Below are positions 1 through 5,165 of a stretch of DNA of 5,699 nucleotides, one piece after another. Where the stretch lies: contig JAMNXK010000164.1 of the NCBI GenBank assembly GCA_023653245.1, positions 1 through 5,699 of the forward strand, in the 5' to 3' direction. Position 1 is the stretch's first letter. Every line of letters begins with the position of its first letter. The notes under the pieces are model-generated. The model did no database searches, was not told the DNA's origin, and saw only the letters and a list, made by a program, of their open reading frames with translations. The stretch comes from Tagaea sp. (GTDB lineage: Bacteria; Pseudomonadota; Alphaproteobacteria; CACIAM-22H2). A program made the translations under genes and the position numbers.

Positions 1-1
1 C

Positions 2-442
2 GCCTTGCCGGCCGCGCCGGTCCTTGCCGCCCCGCCGCCCGCGCCGGTCGCCGCACCGGCGCCCGCGCCCGCGCCCGTAGCCGCCCCGGTGTCAGAGCCG
101 GGGGCGCCGCGCGTCTTCGGCGAGGCGAGCGAAGGCCGCATCGCGATCCGCGCCACCGGCGACAGCTGGACGCAAGTGCGCGACGCCTCGGGTTCGATCC
201 TGTTCTCGCGCATCTTGCGCGCGGGCGAGACCTACAACGTGCCCAACCGGCCCGGCCTGGTGCTGTCGACCGGCAACGCGGGTGCCCTCGACATCCGCGT
301 CGATGGGCGTGCCGCCCCCGCCATCGGCCGGCCAGGCATGGTCGAACGCGCGGTCGCGCTCGATCCCGAGCGTCTTTCGGCCGGCACGGCGCGGATCGAC
401 GCCCCCCCGGCGGCCGCGCGCGCGCCCGGCTCGCAGGGCTAG
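2..442 (+). CDS. rodZ: RodZ-like protein, C-terminal part (DUF4115), 5' partial
   Basis: The reading frame is open from the first bases of the window to a TAG stop, so this is the 3' end of a longer gene; the true start, the cytoplasmic helix-turn-helix domain and the membrane segment lie upstream. What is visible is an Ala/Pro-rich linker (about nt 5-115), then a compact domain (about nt 122-376) with [31 protein letters not shown] and [10 protein letters not shown], which I recognise as the DUF4115 periplasmic domain of RodZ-type proteins. A short Ala/Pro tail follows. In the family, RodZ links MreB filaments to the cell wall elongation machinery and affects rod shape; the linker and domain would be periplasmic. 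The position just upstream of ispG matches the rodZ-ispG order known from E. coli. It is the only main gene here ending in TAG; the others end in TGA. The family call is good; exact RodZ function is inferred. Confidence 0.85.
   Translation, partial: ALPAAPVLAAPPPAPVAAPAPAPAPVAAPVSEPGAPRVFGEASEGRIAIRATGDSWTQVRDASGSILFSRILRAGETYNVPNRPGLVLSTGNAGALDIRVDGRAAPAIGRPGMVERAVALDPERLSAGTARIDAPPAAARAPGSQG
59..76 (+). repeat. Tandem GCGCCC x3 coding for Ala-Pro repeats
   Basis: Three perfect head-to-tail copies of the hexamer GCGCCC encode Ala-Pro-Ala-Pro-Ala-Pro within the proline-rich linker of the RodZ-like protein. Such linkers are extended and length-tolerant. The repeat unit is a multiple of three, so gain or loss of a copy would keep the frame. 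Confidence 0.8.
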
Positions 443-453
443 CGACTTTCCGC

Positions 454-459
454 TATATA
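454..459 (+). promoter_or_regulatory. Candidate -10 element upstream of ispG
   Basis: TATATA stands out as the only AT-rich run in the 74-nt gap between the rodZ-like stop and the ispG start. It would place a transcription start around 465-468 and leave a leader of about 50 nt. The hexamer 17 bp upstream (TCGCAG, 431-436) is a poor -35 match and lies in the 3' end of the preceding gene. The call is therefore based on the -10 only; read-through from rodZ is an equally possible source of ispG transcript. Confidence 0.3.
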
Positions 460-470
460 CCGGGGCGAAC

Positions 471-488
471 CGGCGGCGCTCTCCGCCG
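471..488 (+). other. GC hairpin in the rodZ-ispG gap
   Basis: CGGCGG (471-476) and CCGCCG (483-488) form a perfect 6-bp inverted repeat with a 6-nt loop. No T-run follows, so it is not a convincing intrinsic terminator. It would sit in the 5' leader of ispG if the upstream TATATA is used, ending about 28 nt before the ATG. It may be incidental in such GC-rich DNA. Confidence 0.35.
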
Positions 489-516
489 TCCCATTGTCGT
501 TCGAGCGGCGCCCCCG

Positions 517-1635
517 ATGACTCTTCGCCCCTATCGCCAAATCCTGCGGCGCAAATGCCGCCAGATCATGGTCGGCAACGTTCCCGTGGGCGGCGACGCG
601 CCGATCACGGTGCAGACGATGACCAACACGCCCACGCAGGATGTCGAGGCCACACTCGCCCAGATCCGCCGCGCGGAAGAGGCGGGCGTTGATATCGTGC
701 GCGTCTCCTGCCCCGACGCGGACTCGACCGCGGCGCTCGCGGCGATCGTGAAGGGTTCGAAGGTTCCGATCGTCGCGGACATCCATTTCCACTACAAGCG
801 CGCGATCGAAGCCGCCGAAGCCGGTGCGGCGTGCTTGCGCATCAATCCGGGCAATATCGGCTCGAAGCAGCGCGTGCGCGAGGTCGTGAAGGCCGCGAAG
901 GATCACGGCTGCGCTATCCGCATCGGCGTGAACGCGGGCTCGCTCGAGCAGGATCTGCTGGAGAAATACGGCGAGCCGTGCCCCGAGGCGATGGTCGAAA
1001 GCGCGCTCAACCACGCCAAATATCTCGAGGACGAGGATTTCCGCGAGTTCAAGATCAGCTGCAAAGCCTCGGACGTGTTCCTGGCCGTCGCGGCCTATCA
1101 ACAGCTCGCCGAGGCGTGCGACTATCCTTTGCATCTCGGCATCACCGAGGCCGGCGCGTTGCGCATGGGCACGGTCAAGTCGGCGATCGGCATGGGCTCG
1201 CTGCTATGGGCGGGCATCGGCGACACGATCCGCGTCTCGCTCTCGGCCGATCCGGTCGAGGAAGTGAAGGTCGGCTACGACATGCTGAAGGCGCTGGGCC
1301 TGCGCCGGCGCGGCGTGACCGTGATCTCGTGCCCGTCGTGCTCGCGCCAGCAATACGACGTGATCAAGACCGTCGAGCGGCTGGAGGAGCGGCTTTCCCA
1401 TATCGCCGTGCCGATGACCGTGTCGGTGATCGGCTGCGTGGTCAACGGCCCGGGCGAGGCGCGCGAGACCGATATCGGCTTCACCGGCGGCGGCAACGGC
1501 ACGCATATGGTCTATGTCGGCGGCGTGCCCGATCACAAGATCAAGGACGTCGATATCGTCGAGTATCTCGCCGATATGGTCGAGAAGAAGGCGGCCGAAA
1601 TCCTGGCGCGGCAGGCGCCCAAGGCCGCGGAATGA
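517..1635 (+). CDS. ispG: 4-hydroxy-3-methylbut-2-en-1-yl diphosphate synthase (IspG/GcpE)
   Basis: This 372-residue protein is recognised as IspG, which reductively converts the cyclic diphosphate MEcPP to HMBPP in the penultimate step of the MEP isoprenoid pathway, in the cytoplasm, with electrons from flavodoxin or ferredoxin. The N-terminal TIM-barrel part shows [15 protein letters not shown] (residues 16-30), VRVSCPD (61-67), ADIHFHYK (87-94) and LRINPGNIG (107-115). The C-terminal cluster domain has the CPSC motif (C272, C275), the third cysteine in [11 protein letters not shown] (C307) and the conserved glutamate E314, so all expected 4Fe-4S ligands are present. Length equals the usual bacterial short form. 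The ATG at 517 gives the family N-terminus RPYRQI; a weak GAGCGG lies 8 nt upstream. The stop overlaps the ATG of a mini-ORF at 1632. Nothing suggests damage or transfer. Confidence 0.98.
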   Translation: MTLRPYRQILRRKCRQIMVGNVPVGGDAPITVQTMTNTPTQDVEATLAQIRRAEEAGVDIVRVSCPDADSTAALAAIVKGSKVPIVADIHFHYKRAIEAAEAGAACLRINPGNIGSKQRVREVVKAAKDHGCAIRIGVNAGSLEQDLLEKYGEPCPEAMVESALNHAKYLEDEDFREFKISCKASDVFLAVAAYQQLAEACDYPLHLGITEAGALRMGTVKSAIGMGSLLWAGIGDTIRVSLSADPVEEVKVGYDMLKALGLRRRGVTVISCPSCSRQQYDVIKTVERLEERLSHIAVPMTVSVIGCVVNGPGEARETDIGFTGGGNGTHMVYVGGVPDHKIKDVDIVEYLADMVEKKAAEILARQAPKAAE

Positions 1636-1670
1636 ACCGGACCGGCCGCCGCCGCTCCCGCGCGCTGTAG
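1632..1670 (+). CDS. Candidate 12-codon leader ORF in the hemA frame, ending in UAG
   Basis: An ATG overlaps the ispG TGA (ATGA) and opens a short frame encoding [12 protein letters not shown], then TAG at 1668-1670. AAGG lies 7 nt before this ATG (1621-1624), a modest ribosome binding site. The frame is the same as hemA, whose only possible start (GTG 1680) lies 9 nt after the TAG and has no purine-rich site of its own. The junction copies the stop/start overlap style used at hemA/prfA and prfA/prmC. It could be a coupling leader peptide whose terminating ribosomes re-start at GTG 1680, a former hemA start cut off by a nonsense change, a sequencing error, or chance. The peptide matches no family I know. 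The open frame is certain; that it is translated is inference. Confidence 0.35.
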   Translation: MNRTGRRRSRAL

Positions 1671-1673
1671 CGC
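1662..1673 (+). repeat. Short inverted repeat around the mini-ORF stop
   Basis: GCGCT (1662-1666) and AGCGC (1669-1673) are perfect inverted copies separated by only 2 nt, with the TAG stop lying across the loop and 3' arm. The loop is too short for all five pairs to form, so as RNA it would be weak. It is listed because of its position just before the hemA GTG start. Confidence 0.3.
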
Positions 1674-1679
1674 CGCGCC

Positions 1680-2936
1680 GTGGCCGCGCGCGCGCCGGGC
1701 GCCCGCCTCTGCGTGGTGGGCGCCAATCACAAGACCGCTTCGGCCGCGTTGCGCGAGGCGTTGTTCGTGCCCGACGGCGAAATGCGCGGGCTGCTCGAAA
1801 CGCTCAAGCGCGCGGGCTTGCGCCAGGCGCTGCTCGCCTCGACCTGCGACCGCACCGAAGCGCAGTTCGCGGCCGAGGATCCGGATGCGGCCGAGGCCGC
1901 GATCCTGGCCTCGCTCGCCCCGCGCGCGGGCCTGACGGCGGACGCGCTGCGCCGGCATTGCTACGTCCATCGCGACGGCGAAGCGCTGCGCCACGTCTTC
2001 GCGGTGGCGTGTTCGCTCGACAGCCAGGTCGTGGGCGAGCCCCAGGTGTTGGGCCAGATCAAGACGGCGCACCGGCTCGCGCGCGAGATGGGGCTCGCGG
2101 GCGCCGAGCTCGACGCGGCGCTCGAGCACGCCTATGCCGCCGCCAAGCGCGTGCGCAGCCAAACGGCGATCGGCGAGCGGCCGGTGAGCTTGGCCGCGTC
2201 GGCCGCCGCCGTCGCGCGCGACGTGCACGGCGATCTTTCGAATTGCGCCGGCCTGCTGATCGGCGCGGGCGAAATGGGCGAAATGCTGGCCGAGCATTTC
2301 AAGCGCGCGGGCCTGTCGCGGCTGACCGTGGCGGCGTCGAGCCGCGCGCGCGCCGAGGACATCGCAAGGCGCCTGGGTGCCCATGTCGCCGAGATCGCGG
2401 ATTTGACCGAGGCGCTGGCGGGCGCGGATCTCGTGTTTTCGGCGATGGGGGCGGGCAAGCCCGCGATCGGGGCCGCGCAAGCCGAAGCCGCCCTCAAGCG
2501 CCGCCGGCGCCGGCCGATCCTGTTCCTCGATCTGGCCGTGCCCGACGACGTGGCGCGCGAGGTCGAAGCGCTCGACGGCGCCTATCGCTACGGCATCGAC
2601 GATCTCGAAGGCCTGGCGCTCAAAGGCCGCGCGGAACGCGAAGCCTCGCTCGCCGAAGCCTGGGCGATCGTCGATTCCGAGCTCGCGGCGTTCGCGCGCC
2701 AGGGGGCCGCGCGCGCGGCCGATCCGGCGATCGTCGCCTTGCGCCGCCGGTTCGAGAGCGAACGCGCCCGCGCGCTCGCCGAAACCCAAGACGCGGGCCG
2801 GGCGACCGAGCTATTGATCCAGCGCCTGCTGCACGCGCCCTCCGAGGCGCTGCGCGATCTCGCGCAAGGCGATCCCGATTCCCGCGCGGCGGCCGAGAAA
2901 TTGGTCGCGCGCCTGTTCCGCACGGACGAGACATGA
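1680..2936 (+). CDS. hemA: Glutamyl-tRNA reductase (HemA, C5 pathway)
   Basis: This 418-residue protein is recognised as glutamyl-tRNA reductase, which reduces glutamyl-tRNA(Glu) with NADPH to glutamate-1-semialdehyde, the first committed step of tetrapyrrole synthesis by the C5 route. Visible in order: [10 protein letters not shown] (12-21), the catalytic region STCDRTE with nucleophile C56, [13 protein letters not shown] (95-107), [17 protein letters not shown] (112-128), the NADPH-binding GAGEMGEM (195-202), [10 protein letters not shown] (281-290), and a C-terminal helical dimerisation region from about 310. Length equals E. coli HemA. The family consensus after the catalytic Cys is Asn (STCNR); here it is Asp. 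This is not the Shemin-pathway 5-aminolevulinate synthase that is also often called hemA in alphaproteobacteria. The GTG start is forced: an in-frame TAG lies 9 nt upstream and no earlier start exists after it. The stop overlaps the prfA ATG. Confidence 0.96.
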   Translation: MAARAPGARLCVVGANHKTASAALREALFVPDGEMRGLLETLKRAGLRQALLASTCDRTEAQFAAEDPDAAEAAILASLAPRAGLTADALRRHCYVHRDGEALRHVFAVACSLDSQVVGEPQVLGQIKTAHRLAREMGLAGAELDAALEHAYAAAKRVRSQTAIGERPVSLAASAAAVARDVHGDLSNCAGLLIGAGEMGEMLAEHFKRAGLSRLTVAASSRARAEDIARRLGAHVAEIADLTEALAGADLVFSAMGAGKPAIGAAQAEAALKRRRRRPILFLDLAVPDDVAREVEALDGAYRYGIDDLEGLALKGRAEREASLAEAWAIVDSELAAFARQGAARAADPAIVALRRRFESERARALAETQDAGRATELLIQRLLHAPSEALRDLAQGDPDSRAAAEKLVARLFRTDET

Positions 2937-4000
2937 GCTTCGCCGACAAACTCGCCAAGGTCATCGATCGCCGCAAGGAGCTCGGCGAGACGCTCGCGTC
3001 GGGGAGCGTCGATCCGAAGACCTTCGCCAAGGTTTCGAAGGAGTATTCGGACCTCGAGCCCGTCGTGGCGGCGATCGAGACCTTGCGGCGCACGCAAAGC
3101 GAACTCGCCGATCTCGAGACCCTGCGCGTCGAGGGCGATCCCGAGATGAAGGCGATGGCCGAGGCCGAGTATTTCGCGCTCAAGGCCAAGCTGCCGGAGT
3201 TCGAACGCGACGTGCAGGCGATGCTGCTGCCCAAGGACTCGGCCGACGAGAAGAACGCGATCCTGGAAGTGCGCGCCGGCACGGGCGGCGAGGAGGCCGC
3301 GCTGTTCGCCGCGGCGCTGTTCCGCATGTACCAGCGCTATGCCGCGTTGCGCGGGTGGCGCTTCGAAACGATGGAGCTGACGGAGACGGGGCTGGGCGGC
3401 TACAAGGAAGCCATCGCCAATATTTCGGGGGCGGGCGTGTTCGCGCGGCTGAAATTCGAATCGGGCGTGCACCGCGTCCAGCGCGTGCCGGAGACCGAAG
3501 CCTCGGGGCGCATCCACACCTCGACCGCGACCGTCGCCGTCCTGCCGGAAGCCGAAGAAGTCGACGTGCGCATCGAAGAGAAGGATCTGCGCATCGACGT
3601 GTTCCGCTCCTCGGGCCCCGGCGGGCAGTCGGTCAACACGACCGACAGCGCCGTGCGCATCACGCATATCCCGACGGGCGTGGTCGTCTCCCAGCAGGAC
3701 GAAAAGTCCCAGCACAAGAACAAGGCCAAGGCGATGAAGATCCTGCGCGCCCGGCTCTACGAGGCCGAGCGCGCGCGCCAGGCCACCGATCGCGCCGCCG
3801 ACCGGCGCGGCCAGGTCGGCACCGGCGACCGCTCCGAGCGCATCCGCACCTACAATTTTCCGCAAGGCCGCGTGAGCGACCATCGCATCGAATTGACGGT
3901 CTACGAGATCGACAAGGTCATGGAGGGCGAAGGGCTGGACCGCTTCGTCGACGCGCTGATCGCCGAAGATCGCGCGGCGAAATTGGCGTCCTTGTCGTGA
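2933..4000 (+). CDS. prfA: Peptide chain release factor 1 (RF1)
   Basis: This 355-residue protein is class I release factor 1, which recognises UAA and UAG in the ribosomal A site and triggers hydrolysis of peptidyl-tRNA. The N-terminal helical domain covers about residues 1-105. Then come [13 protein letters not shown] (114-126), [21 protein letters not shown] (177-197) with the PxT codon-recognition tripeptide (P186-E187-T188) that marks RF1 rather than RF2, and [17 protein letters not shown] (226-242) with the catalytic GGQ (Q232). The C-terminal part has [16 protein letters not shown] and [17 protein letters not shown]. The family length is normal (E. coli RF1 is 360). The ATG overlaps the hemA stop as ATGA with GGA 6 nt upstream, implying translational coupling. 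It overlaps prmC, whose product methylates the GGQ glutamine. hemA-prfA-prmC is the E. coli order as well. Confidence 0.98.
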   Translation: MSFADKLAKVIDRRKELGETLASGSVDPKTFAKVSKEYSDLEPVVAAIETLRRTQSELADLETLRVEGDPEMKAMAEAEYFALKAKLPEFERDVQAMLLPKDSADEKNAILEVRAGTGGEEAALFAAALFRMYQRYAALRGWRFETMELTETGLGGYKEAIANISGAGVFARLKFESGVHRVQRVPETEASGRIHTSTATVAVLPEAEEVDVRIEEKDLRIDVFRSSGPGGQSVNTTDSAVRITHIPTGVVVSQQDEKSQHKNKAKAMKILRARLYEAERARQATDRAADRRGQVGTGDRSERIRTYNFPQGRVSDHRIELTVYEIDKVMEGEGLDRFVDALIAEDRAAKLASLS

Positions 4001-4866
4001 GCGGCCTGCCGTCCATCGCGATCGGGGATCTGCTCGCCGAAACCCGGGCGGCGCTCGCCGAGGCGGGGGTCGGCAACCCGCGCCTCGACGCGCGGCTGAT
4101 CGTGGGCGCCGCCGCGGGTGCGACGATCGAGCAGATGATCGCGCGGCCCGAAACGCCGGTCGACGCGGATTCCGCCGCCTTCGCGCGCGCGCTCGCCGAA
4201 CGCCGCGCCGATGGCGCGCCGATCGCCTATCTGCTCGGCGCCAAGGAGTTTTGGAGCCTCGATTTCGCCGTCACGGCGGCCACGCTGGTGCCGCGCCCGG
4301 ACAGCGAGACCTTGGTCGAAGCGGCGCTGGCGCGTTGCGCGGACTGGTCGCGCGCCTGGCGCGTGGCCGATCTGGGCACGGGCAGCGGCTGTTTGCTGCT
4401 CGCCTTTTTGTCCGAACGGCCCCACGCGACGGGGGTGGGACTCGACGCGTCGATCGACGCGCTGTCGGTCGCGCGCGCCAACGCGCATGCCCATTGGTTC
4501 GACGCCCGCGCGCGCTTCGTGTGCGGGAGTTGGACGGCCGCCCTGGCCGGGCCGTTCGATCTGATCTTCGCCAACCCGCCTTACATCCCGAGCGACGACA
4601 TTCCGCTGCTGGCGCGCGAAGTGCGCGACTACGAGCCCTACGAGGCGCTGCATGGCGGGGCGGATGGGCTCGATCACTACCGCGCCATCCTCGCCGATCT
4701 GCCGCGTATCCTCGCGCCGGGCGGGGCGGTGGTGTTCGAGGTCGGCCAAGGCCAGGCGCTGCCGGTGGCCGATCTGTGCGAGTTGGCCGATCTGAAGGTC
4801 GAAGCGATTCGCCGCGATCTCGGCGGGATTTCGCGCTGCGTCGTCGCGGCGAAATCAAGCGCTTGA
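3997..4866 (+). CDS. prmC: Release factor glutamine N5-methyltransferase (PrmC/HemK)
   Basis: This 289-residue SAM-dependent enzyme methylates the side-chain amide of the GGQ glutamine in release factors (here Q232 of the prfA product), which improves termination. An N-terminal helical substrate-binding domain (about 1-85, including [10 protein letters not shown] at 27-36) is followed by a Rossmann methyltransferase domain with [12 protein letters not shown] (97-108), the SAM-binding DLGTGSG (125-131), the acidic GVGLDAS (146-152) and the catalytic NPPY (193-196), which binds the glutamine amide. [22 protein letters not shown] (208-229) and [10 protein letters not shown] (241-250) are typical of the family. 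The GTG start overlaps the prfA TGA (GTGA) with no separate ribosome binding site, so translation probably depends on ribosomes finishing prfA. It appears intact and is slightly longer than E. coli PrmC (277). Confidence 0.97.
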   Translation: MSGLPSIAIGDLLAETRAALAEAGVGNPRLDARLIVGAAAGATIEQMIARPETPVDADSAAFARALAERRADGAPIAYLLGAKEFWSLDFAVTAATLVPRPDSETLVEAALARCADWSRAWRVADLGTGSGCLLLAFLSERPHATGVGLDASIDALSVARANAHAHWFDARARFVCGSWTAALAGPFDLIFANPPYIPSDDIPLLAREVRDYEPYEALHGGADGLDHYRAILADLPRILAPGGAVVFEVGQGQALPVADLCELADLKVEAIRRDLGGISRCVVAAKSSA

Positions 4867-4877
4867 AACCAAACGGC

Positions 4878-4898
4878 AAAAAACCCCTTGGAAAGGGG
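4878..4898 (-). terminator. Intrinsic terminator-like hairpin reading on the minus strand
   Basis: CCCCTT (4884-4889), loop GGA and AAGGGG (4893-4898) form a perfect 6-bp stem. On the + strand an A6 run (4878-4883) precedes it and GC-rich sequence follows, so it lacks the U-tract needed to stop + transcripts. Read on the minus strand, the stem is followed at once by TTTTTT, the standard intrinsic terminator layout. It lies 11 nt after the prmC stop. It could end an antisense or small RNA transcript from the right, or shield prmC from antisense transcription; for the + transcript it may only protect the 3' end. Confidence 0.5.
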
Positions 4899-4952
4899 CG
4901 GCGGCGGGACTAGGTTGAGTTCGAAACGACGCGGTCGGAAAACGGATCGCGA

Positions 4953-4980
4953 GGTTCGGGTCCCAAGGGGCCGGCGAACC
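4953..4980 (+). other. Hairpin A in the DUF4167 upstream region
   Basis: GGTTCG (4953-4958) pairs with CGAACC (4975-4980). Inside, GG (4959-4960) can pair with CC (4971-4972), leaving GG 4973-4974 as a bulge, and TCC (4961-4963) with GGG (4968-4970), closing a 4-nt loop. The 3' arm has a second possible partner, GGTTCG at 5039-5044. Confidence 0.5.
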
Positions 4981-4991
4981 GCCGAAATCGA

Positions 4992-5009
4992 GCTGCGCAC
5001 CGGCGCAGC
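4992..5009 (+). other. Hairpin B, perfect 7-bp stem
   Basis: GCTGCGC (4992-4998) and GCGCAGC (5003-5009) are perfectly complementary around the tetraloop ACCG. It lies 5 nt before the next hairpin and far from either flanking gene, which suggests a structured RNA rather than a terminator, because no T-run follows. Confidence 0.5.
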
Positions 5010-5014
5010 GCAAT

Positions 5015-5030
5015 GCCGCCTTGAGGCGGC
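5015..5030 (+). other. Hairpin C, perfect 6-bp stem
   Basis: GCCGCC (5015-5020) and GGCGGC (5025-5030) pair perfectly around the tetraloop TTGA. No T-run follows on the + strand. It is the third of the close-packed stems in this gap. Confidence 0.5.
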
Positions 5031-5087
5031 TTACCGAGGGTTCGGACGTATCGGCGCGGAAGTCGCGGCGCTGGGGTCGCGGGCGCA

Positions 5088-5103
5088 CATTCCTTCGGGA
5101 ATG
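5088..5103 (+). other. Hairpin D with C(UUCG)G tetraloop
   Basis: CATTCC (5088-5093) and GGAATG (5098-5103) pair around TTCG, giving the exceptionally stable C(UUCG)G tetraloop when transcribed from the + strand. The stem ends 62 nt before the DUF4167 ATG. The loop type favours + strand RNA as the structured form, because the complementary strand would carry a CGAA loop. It has no T-run. Confidence 0.55.
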
Positions 5104-5155
5104 CGGGCGTCGCCCCCGTCAGCCGGACCAATCAAGTCGAAGTTTTGGCAAGGTC

Positions 5156-5159
5156 GGAG
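5156..5159 (+). promoter_or_regulatory. Ribosome binding site of the DUF4167 gene
   Basis: GGAG lies 6 nt before the ATG at 5166, the best-spaced Shine-Dalgarno in the window. It fixes the start, in contrast to hemA and prmC, which have none and appear coupled. This agrees with the DUF4167 gene being an independent translation unit. Confidence 0.6.
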
Positions 5160-5165
5160 TTTGGA

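Larger units (their letters stand above)
4867..5165. other. Structured intergenic region between prmC and DUF4167
   Basis: These 299 nt carry no credible gene: the + frame opening with TTG at 4888 and closing at 5169 uses AGG, CGA, AGT and AAA codons that the neighbouring genes avoid. I find no tRNA, rRNA, SRP, RNase P or tmRNA signature. What it holds is a series of perfect or near-perfect hairpins at 4953-4980, 4992-5009, 5015-5030 and 5088-5103, plus a minus-strand terminator-like element at 4878-4898. It could be the long 5' leader of the DUF4167 mRNA, an unrecognised small RNA on either strand, or the 3' end of the prmC transcript plus a promoter region. No convincing -35/-10 pair was found on either strand. 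Confidence 0.6.

Noticed and set aside
471..488. Intrinsic terminator after the rodZ-like gene
   Set aside because: The stem has no following T-run (TCCCATTGTCG), so it does not have the layout of a + strand intrinsic terminator.
1533..2789. 418-codon minus-strand frame opposite the end of ispG and most of hemA
   Set aside because: Long antisense frames are expected opposite GC-rich genes with G/C third positions. The translation is compositionally biased and shows no domain, whereas ispG and hemA motifs are unambiguous on the + strand.
1514..2932. Long + frame joined upstream to prfA (Arg-rich translation before the RF1 start)
   Set aside because: The part before 2933 is the out-of-frame reading of ispG and hemA. 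RF1 homology begins at MSFADKL, and the ATGA overlap supports the start at 2933.
2588..3883. 431-codon minus-strand frame opposite hemA and prfA
   Set aside because: It is a shadow of prfA and hemA; the + strand carries the full GGQ and PxT release factor motifs.
3988..3999. Possible earlier start for prmC
   Set aside because: Codons before GTG 3997 in this frame (GTC, CTT, GTC) are not starts, and upstream sequence is the out-of-frame reading of prfA. GTG 3997 gives a normal-length protein and the GTGA overlap.
4867..5165. A known small RNA (6S, SRP, RNase P, tmRNA) or tRNA in the gap
   Set aside because: None of the core signatures I know for these RNAs is visible on either strand; the hairpins alone do not identify a family. 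A covariance search would be decisive.
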